NCBI GenBank assembly: GCA_003221035.1 | Contig: QHUB01000008.1 | Span: forward strand, 1 to 64,000 | DNA length: 64,000 nt | Source of the DNA: Gemmatimonadota bacterium | Lineage (GTDB): Bacteria; Gemmatimonadota; Gemmatimonadetes; Gemmatimonadales; GWC2-71-9 | Reading direction: 5' to 3' | In this document: in pieces, positions 28,237 to 36,151 of the stretch | Layout: each line of letters opens with the position of its first letter | Position numbering within the stretch: the first letter of the stretch is position 1 | The notes under the pieces: generated by a model | Database searches by the model: none | What the model was told of the DNA's origin: nothing | The model's input: only the letters and a program-made list of their open reading frames with translations | Program-made: the position numbers and the translations under genes

Positions 28237-28859
28237 ACGCCGTCCTCGCCATTGTGGCCTCGTACCTGCTCGGCGCCACGCCGACCAGCTACATCGCCGG
28301 CAAGCTGGGGCGGGGGATCGACCTGCGCGAGCATGGCTCGAAGAATCTGGGCGCCACGAACGTCTATCGGATCCTGGGCTGGAAGTACGCGATTCCCGTC
28401 GCGCTGTTCGACATCGCCAAGGGCGCTGTGCCGGTGCTCGTCTGTTCGCACCCGGCGTGGCTGTCGGTGGCAGCGGGGGCCGCCGCGGTCCTGGGACACA
28501 TGTTTTCGCCCTATGTGCGCTTCAAAGGCGGCAAAGGGGTCGCGACGGCGGCGGGCATGTTTCTCGCGCTCGCGCCCATCGCCGTACTGATTGCGATTTC
28601 GGTCTGGGGTGTCTGCCTCTGGCTCACGGGCTACGTGTCGCTCAGCTCGATCATCGCGGTACTCACGGTGCCTGTGTGGGTGGCGCTGTTCCAGCCGGAT
28701 GCGCGCTCCACGTTCTGGGCCAGTGTCGCGCTCGTCGCGCTCATCATCTTTGCGCATCGCAAGAACATCATGCGGTTGCTCGGGGGGACCGAAAACAGGT
28801 TTCGCACTCGAGGGGTCGAGCGGACCGACGGTCCAACCGTCCGACCGTCCGACCGATGA
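28233..28859 (+). CDS. plsY: glycerol-3-phosphate acyltransferase PlsY
   Basis: GRGIDLREHGSKNLGATNVYR, GGKGVATAAG; start assigned to CTG 28233 overlapping the der stop (ORF caller starts at GTG 28254). Confidence 0.9.
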   Translation: MNAVLAIVASYLLGATPTSYIAGKLGRGIDLREHGSKNLGATNVYRILGWKYAIPVALFDIAKGAVPVLVCSHPAWLSVAAGAAAVLGHMFSPYVRFKGGKGVATAAGMFLALAPIAVLIAISVWGVCLWLTGYVSLSSIIAVLTVPVWVALFQPDARSTFWASVALVALIIFAHRKNIMRLLGGTENRFRTRGVERTDGPTVRPSDR

Positions 28860-29854
28860 AGGTGGCCGTCATCGGTGGTGGCGCCTGGGGCACCGCGCTG
28901 GCGGATCTGCTGGCGCGCAAAGGCGAGCAGGTCACGCTGTGGGCGCGGGAATCGGAAGTCGTCGAGAGTGTGAACCGCCATCACGTGAATGAGGTGTTCT
29001 TGCCCGGCGCCATCCTCGCACCGTCCTTACGCGCCGATTCGGATATGGCGGCCGCGGTGCGGGGAGCCGAGACCGTTGTGTCGGCTGCGCCGTCGCATGT
29101 CGTGCGGCCTGTGATGAGTGAGGCGGCGAAGGCATTTGCGTCTCCGCGTCCGCTGGTCGTCAGCGCATCCAAAGGGCTCGACCCCGATCGCCTCGAGCGT
29201 CCCTCCTGCGTGCTCGCCGAGGTTCTGCCCGGCGGCACACCCGTCGCCGTGCTGTCGGGTCCGTCGTTTGCGTGGGAAGTCTTTCAGCACCAGCCGACTG
29301 CTGTCGTCGCGGCTGCGGACGACCACTCCGTCGCGCAGCGCGCGCAGCGCGTGTTCTCGACGAGCTACTTTCGCGTTTACTCACACACCGACGTGGTGGG
29401 AGTCGAGCTCGCGGGCGCGCTCAAGAACGTGATCGCGTTGGCCGCCGGTATCCTCGAAGGCCTCGGCCTTGGATTCAACACGCGCGCCGCATTGATCACC
29501 CGCGGACTCGCGGAGATCACGCGCCTCGGCGTGGCCCTCGGCGCGCAGCCGATGACGTTCGCGGGTCTCGCGGGCATGGGCGACTTGATTCTCACCGCGA
29601 CCGGGGCGCTCTCGCGCAATCGCATGCTCGGCGTGGCGCTGGGGGAGGGCAAGACCCTCACGCAGGCGCTTGCGGGCAAAGCGGCCGTCGTCGAAGGCGT
29701 GAATACCGCGCGCACCGCCGTCGCGCTCGGCGAGCGGCACGGTATCGAGCTGCCCATCGCGCGCGAAGTCGCCAACGTGTTGTTCCAGAACAAGCCGCCG
29801 CGCCAGGCGATCAGCGATCTCATGGAGCGTGAGTTGAAGGCGGAGAGCCGATGA
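28856..29854 (+). CDS. gpsA: NAD(P)H-dependent glycerol-3-phosphate dehydrogenase
   Basis: MKVAVIGGGAWGTALADLL; VGVELAGALKNVIALAAGI; GLAGMGDLILT. Confidence 0.97.
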   Translation: MKVAVIGGGAWGTALADLLARKGEQVTLWARESEVVESVNRHHVNEVFLPGAILAPSLRADSDMAAAVRGAETVVSAAPSHVVRPVMSEAAKAFASPRPLVVSASKGLDPDRLERPSCVLAEVLPGGTPVAVLSGPSFAWEVFQHQPTAVVAAADDHSVAQRAQRVFSTSYFRVYSHTDVVGVELAGALKNVIALAAGILEGLGLGFNTRAALITRGLAEITRLGVALGAQPMTFAGLAGMGDLILTATGALSRNRMLGVALGEGKTLTQALAGKAAVVEGVNTARTAVALGERHGIELPIAREVANVLFQNKPPRQAISDLMERELKAESR

Positions 29855-30213
29855 GCAGCGGACCGCCGTCCCAACCGGTCCAGGAGTTTTTCTCGATCGG
29901 CGAAGTCTGCCAGCTGACCGATCTCAAGCCCCACGTGCTGCGCTACTGGGAGAGCCAGTTCCGCTTTCTCAACCCCGCCAAGAACCGCTCGGGCAACCGT
30001 GTGTACCAGCGGCGTGAGATCGAGCTGATCATGCTCGTCAAACACCTGCTGTACACGGAGAAATACACGATCGAAGGCGCGCGGCAGAAGATCGAGCAGT
30101 ACCGCCGCTCGGGGGAGCTCAAGCCCGAAGCGCGACGCGCCCTCGCCACCGAGACGGTCCAGGAGCTGCGCGCCGAGCTGAAGTCCGTTCTCGGCATCCT
30201 CGAGGGGAGCTGA
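29851..30213 (+). CDS. MerR-family transcriptional regulator
   Basis: FFSIGEVCQLTDLKPHVLRYWESQF...RVYQRREIELIMLVKHLL. Confidence 0.93.
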   Translation: MSSGPPSQPVQEFFSIGEVCQLTDLKPHVLRYWESQFRFLNPAKNRSGNRVYQRREIELIMLVKHLLYTEKYTIEGARQKIEQYRRSGELKPEARRALATETVQELRAELKSVLGILEGS

Positions 30214-30214
30214 T

Positions 30215-30874
30215 CTGGACGTCGCCATCATCATTCCCGCGTATCAGGCCGCTGCCACGATCCGCGGGGTCATCGCACGCATCCACGCGACCGTGCCCGC
30301 TGCCGAGATTCTCGTCGTCGATGATGGCTCGAGCGACGACACGGCGATCGCGGCCGGCCACGTGGCTGTTGCGCACGCTCGAAACCTGGGCAAAGGCGCC
30401 GCGCTGCGGGCCGGGCTCCACGCGGCGATTGCGCTCGGGGCCGCACGCCTGGTTACCATTGATGCCGACGGACAGCACCCACCCGAGGAGATTCCTCGAC
30501 TCCTGCAACCGATCGCCCAAGGACGAGCCGATCTCGTGTTAGGCGCCCGCACCCGCGATCGCGCGATGCCCATCTCTCGCCGCGTCACGAACTGGCTGTC
30601 GGCGACGTTGGCGACGCGGATCGGCGGCCAGCCTGTGCGTGACGCGCAGACGGGCTTTCGGGCATTCACGCGCGAGGTGGCGCAGCGCGTCCAGCCGGTC
30701 GGAGATCGTTACGAGTATGAGGCGAACTTCCTGCTCGATGCCATGCGGGCCGGATGCCGCATCGCGTCGGTGGACGTGCCGACGATCTACGGCCCCTCCA
30801 GCCATTTTCGCGCATGGTCCGACACATGGCTCATGGCTCGCGCCTTTGCGCGCCACGCGATCGGAACGACGTGA
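30215..30874 (+). CDS. family 2 glycosyltransferase
   Basis: VAIIIPAYQAAATIRGVI...ILVVDDGSSDDT; open frame before 30293 has no ATG/GTG/TTG, so CTG 30215 with GGGGAG upstream is the likely start. Confidence 0.85.
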   Translation: MDVAIIIPAYQAAATIRGVIARIHATVPAAEILVVDDGSSDDTAIAAGHVAVAHARNLGKGAALRAGLHAAIALGAARLVTIDADGQHPPEEIPRLLQPIAQGRADLVLGARTRDRAMPISRRVTNWLSATLATRIGGQPVRDAQTGFRAFTREVAQRVQPVGDRYEYEANFLLDAMRAGCRIASVDVPTIYGPSSHFRAWSDTWLMARAFARHAIGTT

Positions 30875-31644
30875 CCTTACCCAGTGAGAACGGACTGCGC
30901 ATCCTGGTCTCGAACGACGACGGCGTGCTCGCGCCCGGCATCGCGCTGCTCGCCGAAGTCTGCTCGACGGTGGGGCAGGTCACCGTGGTGGCTCCCGACC
31001 GCGAGCAGAGCGGCACGTCGCACTCGCTGACGCTGCATCGGCCCCTGCGCGCTCACAGGCGCTCCGACGGCGCGTTCCAGGTGGACGGCACCCCGACTGA
31101 CTGCGTGCTGCTCGCGATGGGCGCCCTGATGCCCGACGGGCCGAACTGGGTCTTCTCGGGCGTGAATCACGGGCCGAATATGGGTGAGGATGTGCTGTAT
31201 TCGGGCACGGTCTCGGCCGCGATGGAGGGACTCGCCGCCGGTGTGCCCAGTGTGGCGATCTCGTATGGGAGCTTCGACCTCGAGCACCTCGAGAGCCATC
31301 GCCAGAGGCTCGCGCGGCTGGTGAAGCGCATCGTCGAAGTCGAGAATTTCCCCGGCGAAACGCTGCTCAACGTCAACCTGCCGCCCATCCCCGGCGATCA
31401 GGTGAAAGGCGTGAAGGTCACGAACCTTGGCAGCCGCGTCTTTCACGAAGAGATCGCCACGATGAAGGATCCGTGGGGGCGCGAAGTGCACTGGATTGGC
31501 GGGGGCAGGGTGACGTGGTCCGGGGGCGCCGACTCGGACTTCCAGGCGGTCCGAGACGGCTATATCTCCGTCACGCCGCTCCACGTGGACCTCACCAATT
31601 ACAAGCTGCTCGAAGTCGTCAGCAACTGGGACTTGGGTCAGTGA
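30871..31644 (+). CDS. surE: 5'/3'-nucleotidase SurE
   Basis: RILVSNDDGVLAPGIALLAE; GTVSAAMEG; VNLPP. Confidence 0.96.
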   Translation: MTLPSENGLRILVSNDDGVLAPGIALLAEVCSTVGQVTVVAPDREQSGTSHSLTLHRPLRAHRRSDGAFQVDGTPTDCVLLAMGALMPDGPNWVFSGVNHGPNMGEDVLYSGTVSAAMEGLAAGVPSVAISYGSFDLEHLESHRQRLARLVKRIVEVENFPGETLLNVNLPPIPGDQVKGVKVTNLGSRVFHEEIATMKDPWGREVHWIGGGRVTWSGGADSDFQAVRDGYISVTPLHVDLTNYKLLEVVSNWDLGQ

Positions 31645-32294
31645 CAGGGAGCCGCGATACCTACGGCGGCTACCGCGCGCGACTGGTGGAGCAGCTGCGC
31701 GCCCGGGGCATTCGCGATCTGGCGGTGTTGCGCGCCTTCGCGCAGACGCCACGGCATCTGTTCGTCCCCGAAGCGGTGCGCCACCGGGCGTACGAAGACG
31801 CCGCGCTGCCGATCGGCAACGGTCAGACCATCTCGCAGCCCTTCACACAGGCGCGCTACCTCGAGACACTCGGCCTGACGGGAAAAGAGCGCGTCCTCGA
31901 AATCGGCACGGGGTCGGGCTATCAGACCGCGCTGCTCGCGGCGCTCGCGGACCAGGTATTCACCATCGAGCGCGTACGCCCGCTCGCGGAATCGGCGCAG
32001 GCGGCGCTGCGCTCCGCGGGCGTGGCGAACGTGTCGGTGCTCGTCGGCGACGGGACGCTGGGGTGGAGCGCCTACGCGCCATACCACGGGATTCTGGTGG
32101 CTGCGGGAGGCCCCGAGGTGCCCCAGCCGCTCGTGGAGCAGCTGGCACCGGGTGGGCGCATGATCATCCCCATTGGGGTGAAGGGCGCTCAGACCCTCAC
32201 GTTGGTCGAGCGTACCGCGACTGGCACTCGAGCGACCCCGATTGGCGGCGCGCGCTTCGTGCCGCTCGTGGGAGAGCACGGCTTCGATGCTTGA
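31641..32294 (+). CDS. pcm: protein-L-isoaspartate O-methyltransferase (stand-alone)
   Basis: GQTISQPFTQARYLETL; VLEIGTGSGYQTALLA. Confidence 0.95.
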   Translation: MTGSRDTYGGYRARLVEQLRARGIRDLAVLRAFAQTPRHLFVPEAVRHRAYEDAALPIGNGQTISQPFTQARYLETLGLTGKERVLEIGTGSGYQTALLAALADQVFTIERVRPLAESAQAALRSAGVANVSVLVGDGTLGWSAYAPYHGILVAAGGPEVPQPLVEQLAPGGRMIIPIGVKGAQTLTLVERTATGTRATPIGGARFVPLVGEHGFDA

Positions 32295-32922
32295 GCACTT
32301 CATCAGCTGGCTCCTCCAAACGCTGCTCCACATCGGTTATCCGGGGATCATCGCGCTGATGGCGCTGGAGTCGTCGATCCTGCCGGTGCCGAGCGAGCTC
32401 GTGATGCCGCCCGCGGGCTACTGGGCCGCAAAGGGGCAGATGAGCTTTCCGCTCGTGCTGCTGAGCGGGATTCTCGGCAGCATCCTCGGCGCGCTCGCCA
32501 ACTACTACGGCGCCCAGCTCATCGGGTGGCCTCTGATCCGGCGCTATGGAAAGTACGTCCTGCTGAGCGAAAAGAACCTGCTGCGCTCTGAGCGCTTTTT
32601 TGCCGAGCACGGCGAGATCAGCACCCTGATCGGCCGGCTGTTTCCGGTGATTCGCCACCTCATTTCCATCCCTGCCGGCTTGCATCGTATGCCGCTCCCG
32701 AAGTTCATCCTCTACACCGGAGTCGGAGCCGGCGCGTGGTGCGCGATTCTCGCGTACATCGGCTACTTCCTGGGCCAGCATGAGGGAGTGCTGCAGAACG
32801 CGGAGATCCATCGCTACGCGACCTGGGCGTTGCTGGCACTCATTCCGCTAAGCCTGATCGTGATTCTCGTCTACCTCTGGCGTCGCCGTCAACGGCGTGC
32901 GTCCTCTCAGTCGCCGATTTGA
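32287..32922 (+). CDS. DedA-family membrane protein
   Basis: ESSILPVPSELVMPPAGYWA; GRLFPVIRHLISIPAGLHRMPLPKF. Confidence 0.93.
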   Translation: MLEHFISWLLQTLLHIGYPGIIALMALESSILPVPSELVMPPAGYWAAKGQMSFPLVLLSGILGSILGALANYYGAQLIGWPLIRRYGKYVLLSEKNLLRSERFFAEHGEISTLIGRLFPVIRHLISIPAGLHRMPLPKFILYTGVGAGAWCAILAYIGYFLGQHEGVLQNAEIHRYATWALLALIPLSLIVILVYLWRRRQRRASSQSPI

Positions 32923-33191
32923 GCCGCCGGCGCTGGATTATCCGGGGTCGCGTTCAGGGAGTAGGGTTCAGGTGGTTTGTCATGCGCGAAGCCCAGCGCC
33001 TGAAACTCGGCGGGTTTGCGCAAAACCTTCCGGACGGATCGGTTGAAGTAGTTTCTGAGGGACCTGAGGAAGCACTTGAAGGTCTGGAAGCGCAATTGCG
33101 CCGCGGTCCGTCGCACGCGCGCGTGGACGATGTCGCGCGACTTCAAGTTCCAGTTGAACTCGAGATCCCGAGGCCCTTTGATATTAGATGA
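32919..33191 (+). CDS. acylphosphatase
   Basis: IRGRVQGVGFRWFVMREAQRL; GFAQNLPDGSVEVVSEG. Confidence 0.95.
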   Translation: MSRRRWIIRGRVQGVGFRWFVMREAQRLKLGGFAQNLPDGSVEVVSEGPEEALEGLEAQLRRGPSHARVDDVARLQVPVELEIPRPFDIR

Positions 33192-33192
33192 C

Positions 33193-33702
33193 TTGAAGCG
33201 CGCGATCCGCGACGTAAAGGACTTCCCGAAGCCTGGGATCGTGTTCAAGGACGTCACCCCGGTGCTGCTCGACATGAAGCTGTTCGCGGAGACTGTGAAG
33301 CTCATGGCGGCGCCGTATCGGGAAGCCGGCATCACGCGCGTCGTGTCGATCGAATCGCGCGGTTTTCTGTTCGGAGTACCGATCGCGCTCGAGCTCGGAG
33401 CAGGGCTTGTCCCCATTCGTAAGCCGGGAAAGCTTCCAGCCGCCACTCAGCGCGTCGAATACGCGCTGGAGTATGGGACCGACGCCCTGGAGATGCATCA
33501 CGACGCGGTAGGCCCTGACGACCGCGTGCTGATCGTGGATGACGTGCTTGCGACCGGAGGAACGGCTAATGCCGCGGCGCAGCTCATCGGCGGCACGGGC
33601 GCGGCGCTGAGCGGGTTCAGTTTTCTGATCGAGCTGGACTTCCTGAAGGGGCGTCAGCGCCTGCAGGGAAGACGTGTGGAGGCCTTGCTCCATTATGCCT
33701 AA
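33193..33702 (+). CDS. apt: adenine phosphoribosyltransferase
   Basis: DFPKPGIVFKDVTPVL; SIESRGFLFGVPIA; VLIVDDVLATGGTANA; TTG start inferred. Confidence 0.93.
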   Translation: MKRAIRDVKDFPKPGIVFKDVTPVLLDMKLFAETVKLMAAPYREAGITRVVSIESRGFLFGVPIALELGAGLVPIRKPGKLPAATQRVEYALEYGTDALEMHHDAVGPDDRVLIVDDVLATGGTANAAAQLIGGTGAALSGFSFLIELDFLKGRQRLQGRRVEALLHYA

Positions 33703-33707
33703 CTCGC

Positions 33708-33716
33708 GTAGATTTG
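33708..33716 (+). promoter_or_regulatory. -10/-7-like promoter element upstream of tRNA-Arg
   Basis: gTAGATTTG 22 nt before the tRNA; TTGCTC 17 bp upstream of gtagat. Confidence 0.4.
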
Positions 33717-33738
33717 GCCGCTTACGCCCCGAGAACCC

Positions 33739-33812
33739 GCCCCTGTAGCTCAGGTGGATAGAGCAGCGGTTTCCTAAACCGTTGGCCGGGTGTTCGAGTC
33801 ACCCCAGGGGCA
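33739..33812 (+). tRNA. tRNA-Arg (anticodon CCT)
   Basis: GCCCCTG/CAGGGGC acceptor, gcggt-TTCCTAA-accgt anticodon arm, gggtg-TTCGAGT-caccc T arm. Confidence 0.95.
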
Positions 33813-33842
33813 TTGAACACTGAACAGTGGATATTCTTTAGC

Positions 33843-34550
33843 ATGGCCACCGCAACCCGCATCACCGGAAAGTCCACGACGCCTACGCCCACGCCGGCAC
33901 CGGCAACTCCGGGCACCAAGCGTCCGGACCTGTCAGAGCGCGTCAGCGCATGGTTCGGCGCGCACAAGCAGATAACCTCGTGGGTTGGTGCGATTGTCGT
34001 TGTCGGCGGCCTCCTCTTCGTGTGGCAGCTCTCCGCCAAAAACCGCACTGAAGCGGCGGCCAGTCGCGAGCTCCAGGGCGCGCGGTTCGCCTACGAGAAC
34101 CAGAACCTGCCGCTTGCGGCGAGCGAATTGGCCAAGGTGATCGCCGATTACGACGGGACCAACGCGGCCGAGGAAGGCCGACTGTTGCTTGGCAATGTGC
34201 GGCTGTTGCAGGGACAGCCACAGCAGGCTGTGACGGTGCTCAAGGATTACGCGGGCGGTGCCGGCAAGGCCTATCGAGCCCAGGCCTATTCGCTCCTGGG
34301 GGCTGCGTACGAGAACATGGGACGCTTCCGCGACGCCGGGGAAGCCTATGAGACGGGCTCTGCGGCCGGCCGCCTCGACTTCCTCAAGGCGCAGCTACTC
34401 GCCGATGCCGGTCGTGCCTGGACGGCCGCTGGCGACACGGCCAAGGCGATCGCCGACTATCAACGGATCGTCAAAGACTATAAGGACCAGGCGGCAGCGA
34501 CGGAGGCGAGGGTGCGTCTAGCTGAGCTCACAAAGGGCACAGTCTCGTAG
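33843..34550 (+). CDS. TM-anchored tetratricopeptide (YfgM-like) protein
   Basis: single TM ITSWVGAIVVVGGLLFVWQL followed by TPR-like repeats. Confidence 0.8.
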   Translation: MATATRITGKSTTPTPTPAPATPGTKRPDLSERVSAWFGAHKQITSWVGAIVVVGGLLFVWQLSAKNRTEAAASRELQGARFAYENQNLPLAASELAKVIADYDGTNAAEEGRLLLGNVRLLQGQPQQAVTVLKDYAGGAGKAYRAQAYSLLGAAYENMGRFRDAGEAYETGSAAGRLDFLKAQLLADAGRAWTAAGDTAKAIADYQRIVKDYKDQAAATEARVRLAELTKGTVS

Positions 34551-34613
34551 CAGCGTAGTTCGTATAATAGATGTTATGTTAAGTTGAGCCATGTGTGAAT
34601 GTGGAGAAGTCGA

Positions 34614-35423
34614 TCAGGTAATCACACCTCTGAACACCATTCTCCCCTCGCCAGCCAGCCAGACCTCGTCGTAGCGGCCGTCCGTCTTGGTCGCGCGCAC
34701 AGCCAGGATCCCGCCACCCCGGGTCCTGATGGCGACAGGCAGGCTTCCCAGACCCCACTCCTGCAGCGCGCAGCCGGCGCCGACCGCTCCGGTGCCGCAC
34801 GCCAGCGTTTCGCCCTCGATCCCGCGCTCGTAGGTCCGCATCCGCCAGCCCTGCGGGCCGTTGGATATGAAGTTCACGTTCGCGCCGTCGGGCGCGATCG
34901 CGCGATCGAATCGGAGCGCCCGCCCGCGTTCCTGCAGCGCGACGGCGTCGACATCGTTTACCAGCACGATCAGATGCGGGACACCCACGCGGCTCAGCAG
35001 CGCCTGGCGCTCGCCGGGGCCGACTTTCAGGCCCGGGACCGCGTTGGGTGTGTCGACCGCGGACAGGTGCAGCTCGGCGCGGCCCGGCTCGGTGGCGCGG
35101 CTGCGGTAGGTGCCGGCGTCGGTCTCCAGGTCCATCGCCTCGCCCGCACCAGCGCCGAGTCCGAGGTGCGCGGCCAGTGTGGTGCTGCAGAGCGCGGCGT
35201 TGCCGCACATGGCGGCGTGGGAGCCATCGGCGTTGTAGTAGATCATGCGGGCCGCGCCGGAATGCGATCCCGGGCCCACGAACACGACGCCGTCGGCGCC
35301 GATGCCGGTCCCGCGGGCGCACACCGCCTGCATGTCCTCCGGCGTCCATTCGGCCGGGGCGGACACACGCGCGTCGACCATGACGAAGTCGTTGCCCGAC
35401 CCCGTCATTTTATAGACCGGCAG
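34614..35423 (-). CDS. dapF: diaminopimelate epimerase
   Basis: KMTGSGNDFVMVDAR; MCGNAA; ACGTGAVGAG; start CTG 35423 inferred (ATG 35408 would remove the first strand). Confidence 0.93.
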   Translation of the reverse strand: MPVYKMTGSGNDFVMVDARVSAPAEWTPEDMQAVCARGTGIGADGVVFVGPGSHSGAARMIYYNADGSHAAMCGNAALCSTTLAAHLGLGAGAGEAMDLETDAGTYRSRATEPGRAELHLSAVDTPNAVPGLKVGPGERQALLSRVGVPHLIVLVNDVDAVALQERGRALRFDRAIAPDGANVNFISNGPQGWRMRTYERGIEGETLACGTGAVGAGCALQEWGLGSLPVAIRTRGGGILAVRATKTDGRYDEVWLAGEGRMVFRGVIT

Positions 35424-35428
35424 GCCGA

Positions 35429-36151
35429 CTAGATGCGGCCGAACCAGGCCATGAGCCTGAGGCGCGGCACCTTCCACACCGCCTCGCGGACGATAGCCCT
35501 GTTCATTTTGCTCTGCCCCTCGGTCCGGTCGACGAACACGATCGGTATTTCGCGGATCTTGAACCCTTTTCGCCATGCACGAACGCTCATCTCGATTTGA
35601 AAGGCATACCCGTTGGATCCGACCTGCGACAGGTCAATCGCTTCGAGCACACGCCTGCGAAAGCACTTGAAGCCGCCCGTCAGGTCCCAGATCCGAACCC
35701 CGGTGAACCAGCGGGCGTAGACGTTGGCGAAGTACGATAGCATGAGACGGCTCATCGGCCAATTGACGATCGTCACCTTCCCGCTCAGATAGCGTGAGCC
35801 AAGCACGATATCGGCATCCTGGATGGCTGTGAGAAACTCCTTGAGGTGCCGGGGATCGTGCGAGAAGTCGGCGTCCATCTCGAAGATGAAATCGTAGCCT
35901 TCCTTCAGAGCCCACTTGAACCCGGTGATATACGCCGTTCCCAGGCCGAGCTTTCCCTCCCGATGGAGTACGTGCACGCGCGGATTGCCGCGGGCCATTT
36001 CATCGGCCATGCGGCCGGTGCCGTCTGGAGAGTTGTCGTCCACGATCAGCACTTCCAAGCGTGGGTCCTGCTCCAGCACCTGCGGCAGGATCTGAGGCAG
36101 ATTCACCGCTTCATTATATGTGGGAATAACTACCAGAGCCCGCTCAGGCAC
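35429..36151 (-). CDS. polyprenol-phosphate mannosyltransferase-like GT2
   Basis: ALVVIPTYNEAVNLPQIL...VLIVDDNSPDGTGRMAD...MDADFSHDPRHL. Confidence 0.93.
   Translation of the reverse strand: MPERALVVIPTYNEAVNLPQILPQVLEQDPRLEVLIVDDNSPDGTGRMADEMARGNPRVHVLHREGKLGLGTAYITGFKWALKEGYDFIFEMDADFSHDPRHLKEFLTAIQDADIVLGSRYLSGKVTIVNWPMSRLMLSYFANVYARWFTGVRIWDLTGGFKCFRRRVLEAIDLSQVGSNGYAFQIEMSVRAWRKGFKIREIPIVFVDRTEGQSKMNRAIVREAVWKVPRLRLMAWFGRI

Noticed and set aside
30538-30544. GTTAGGC inside the GT2 gene
   Set aside because: Encodes conserved-looking protein sequence (LVLGARTRD) and lacks any attC context.
33697-33716. gcctaactcgcgtagatttgg downstream of apt as an attC remnant
   Set aside because: GCCTAA is the apt stop context and tagatttg fits a tRNA promoter element; too short to call attC.
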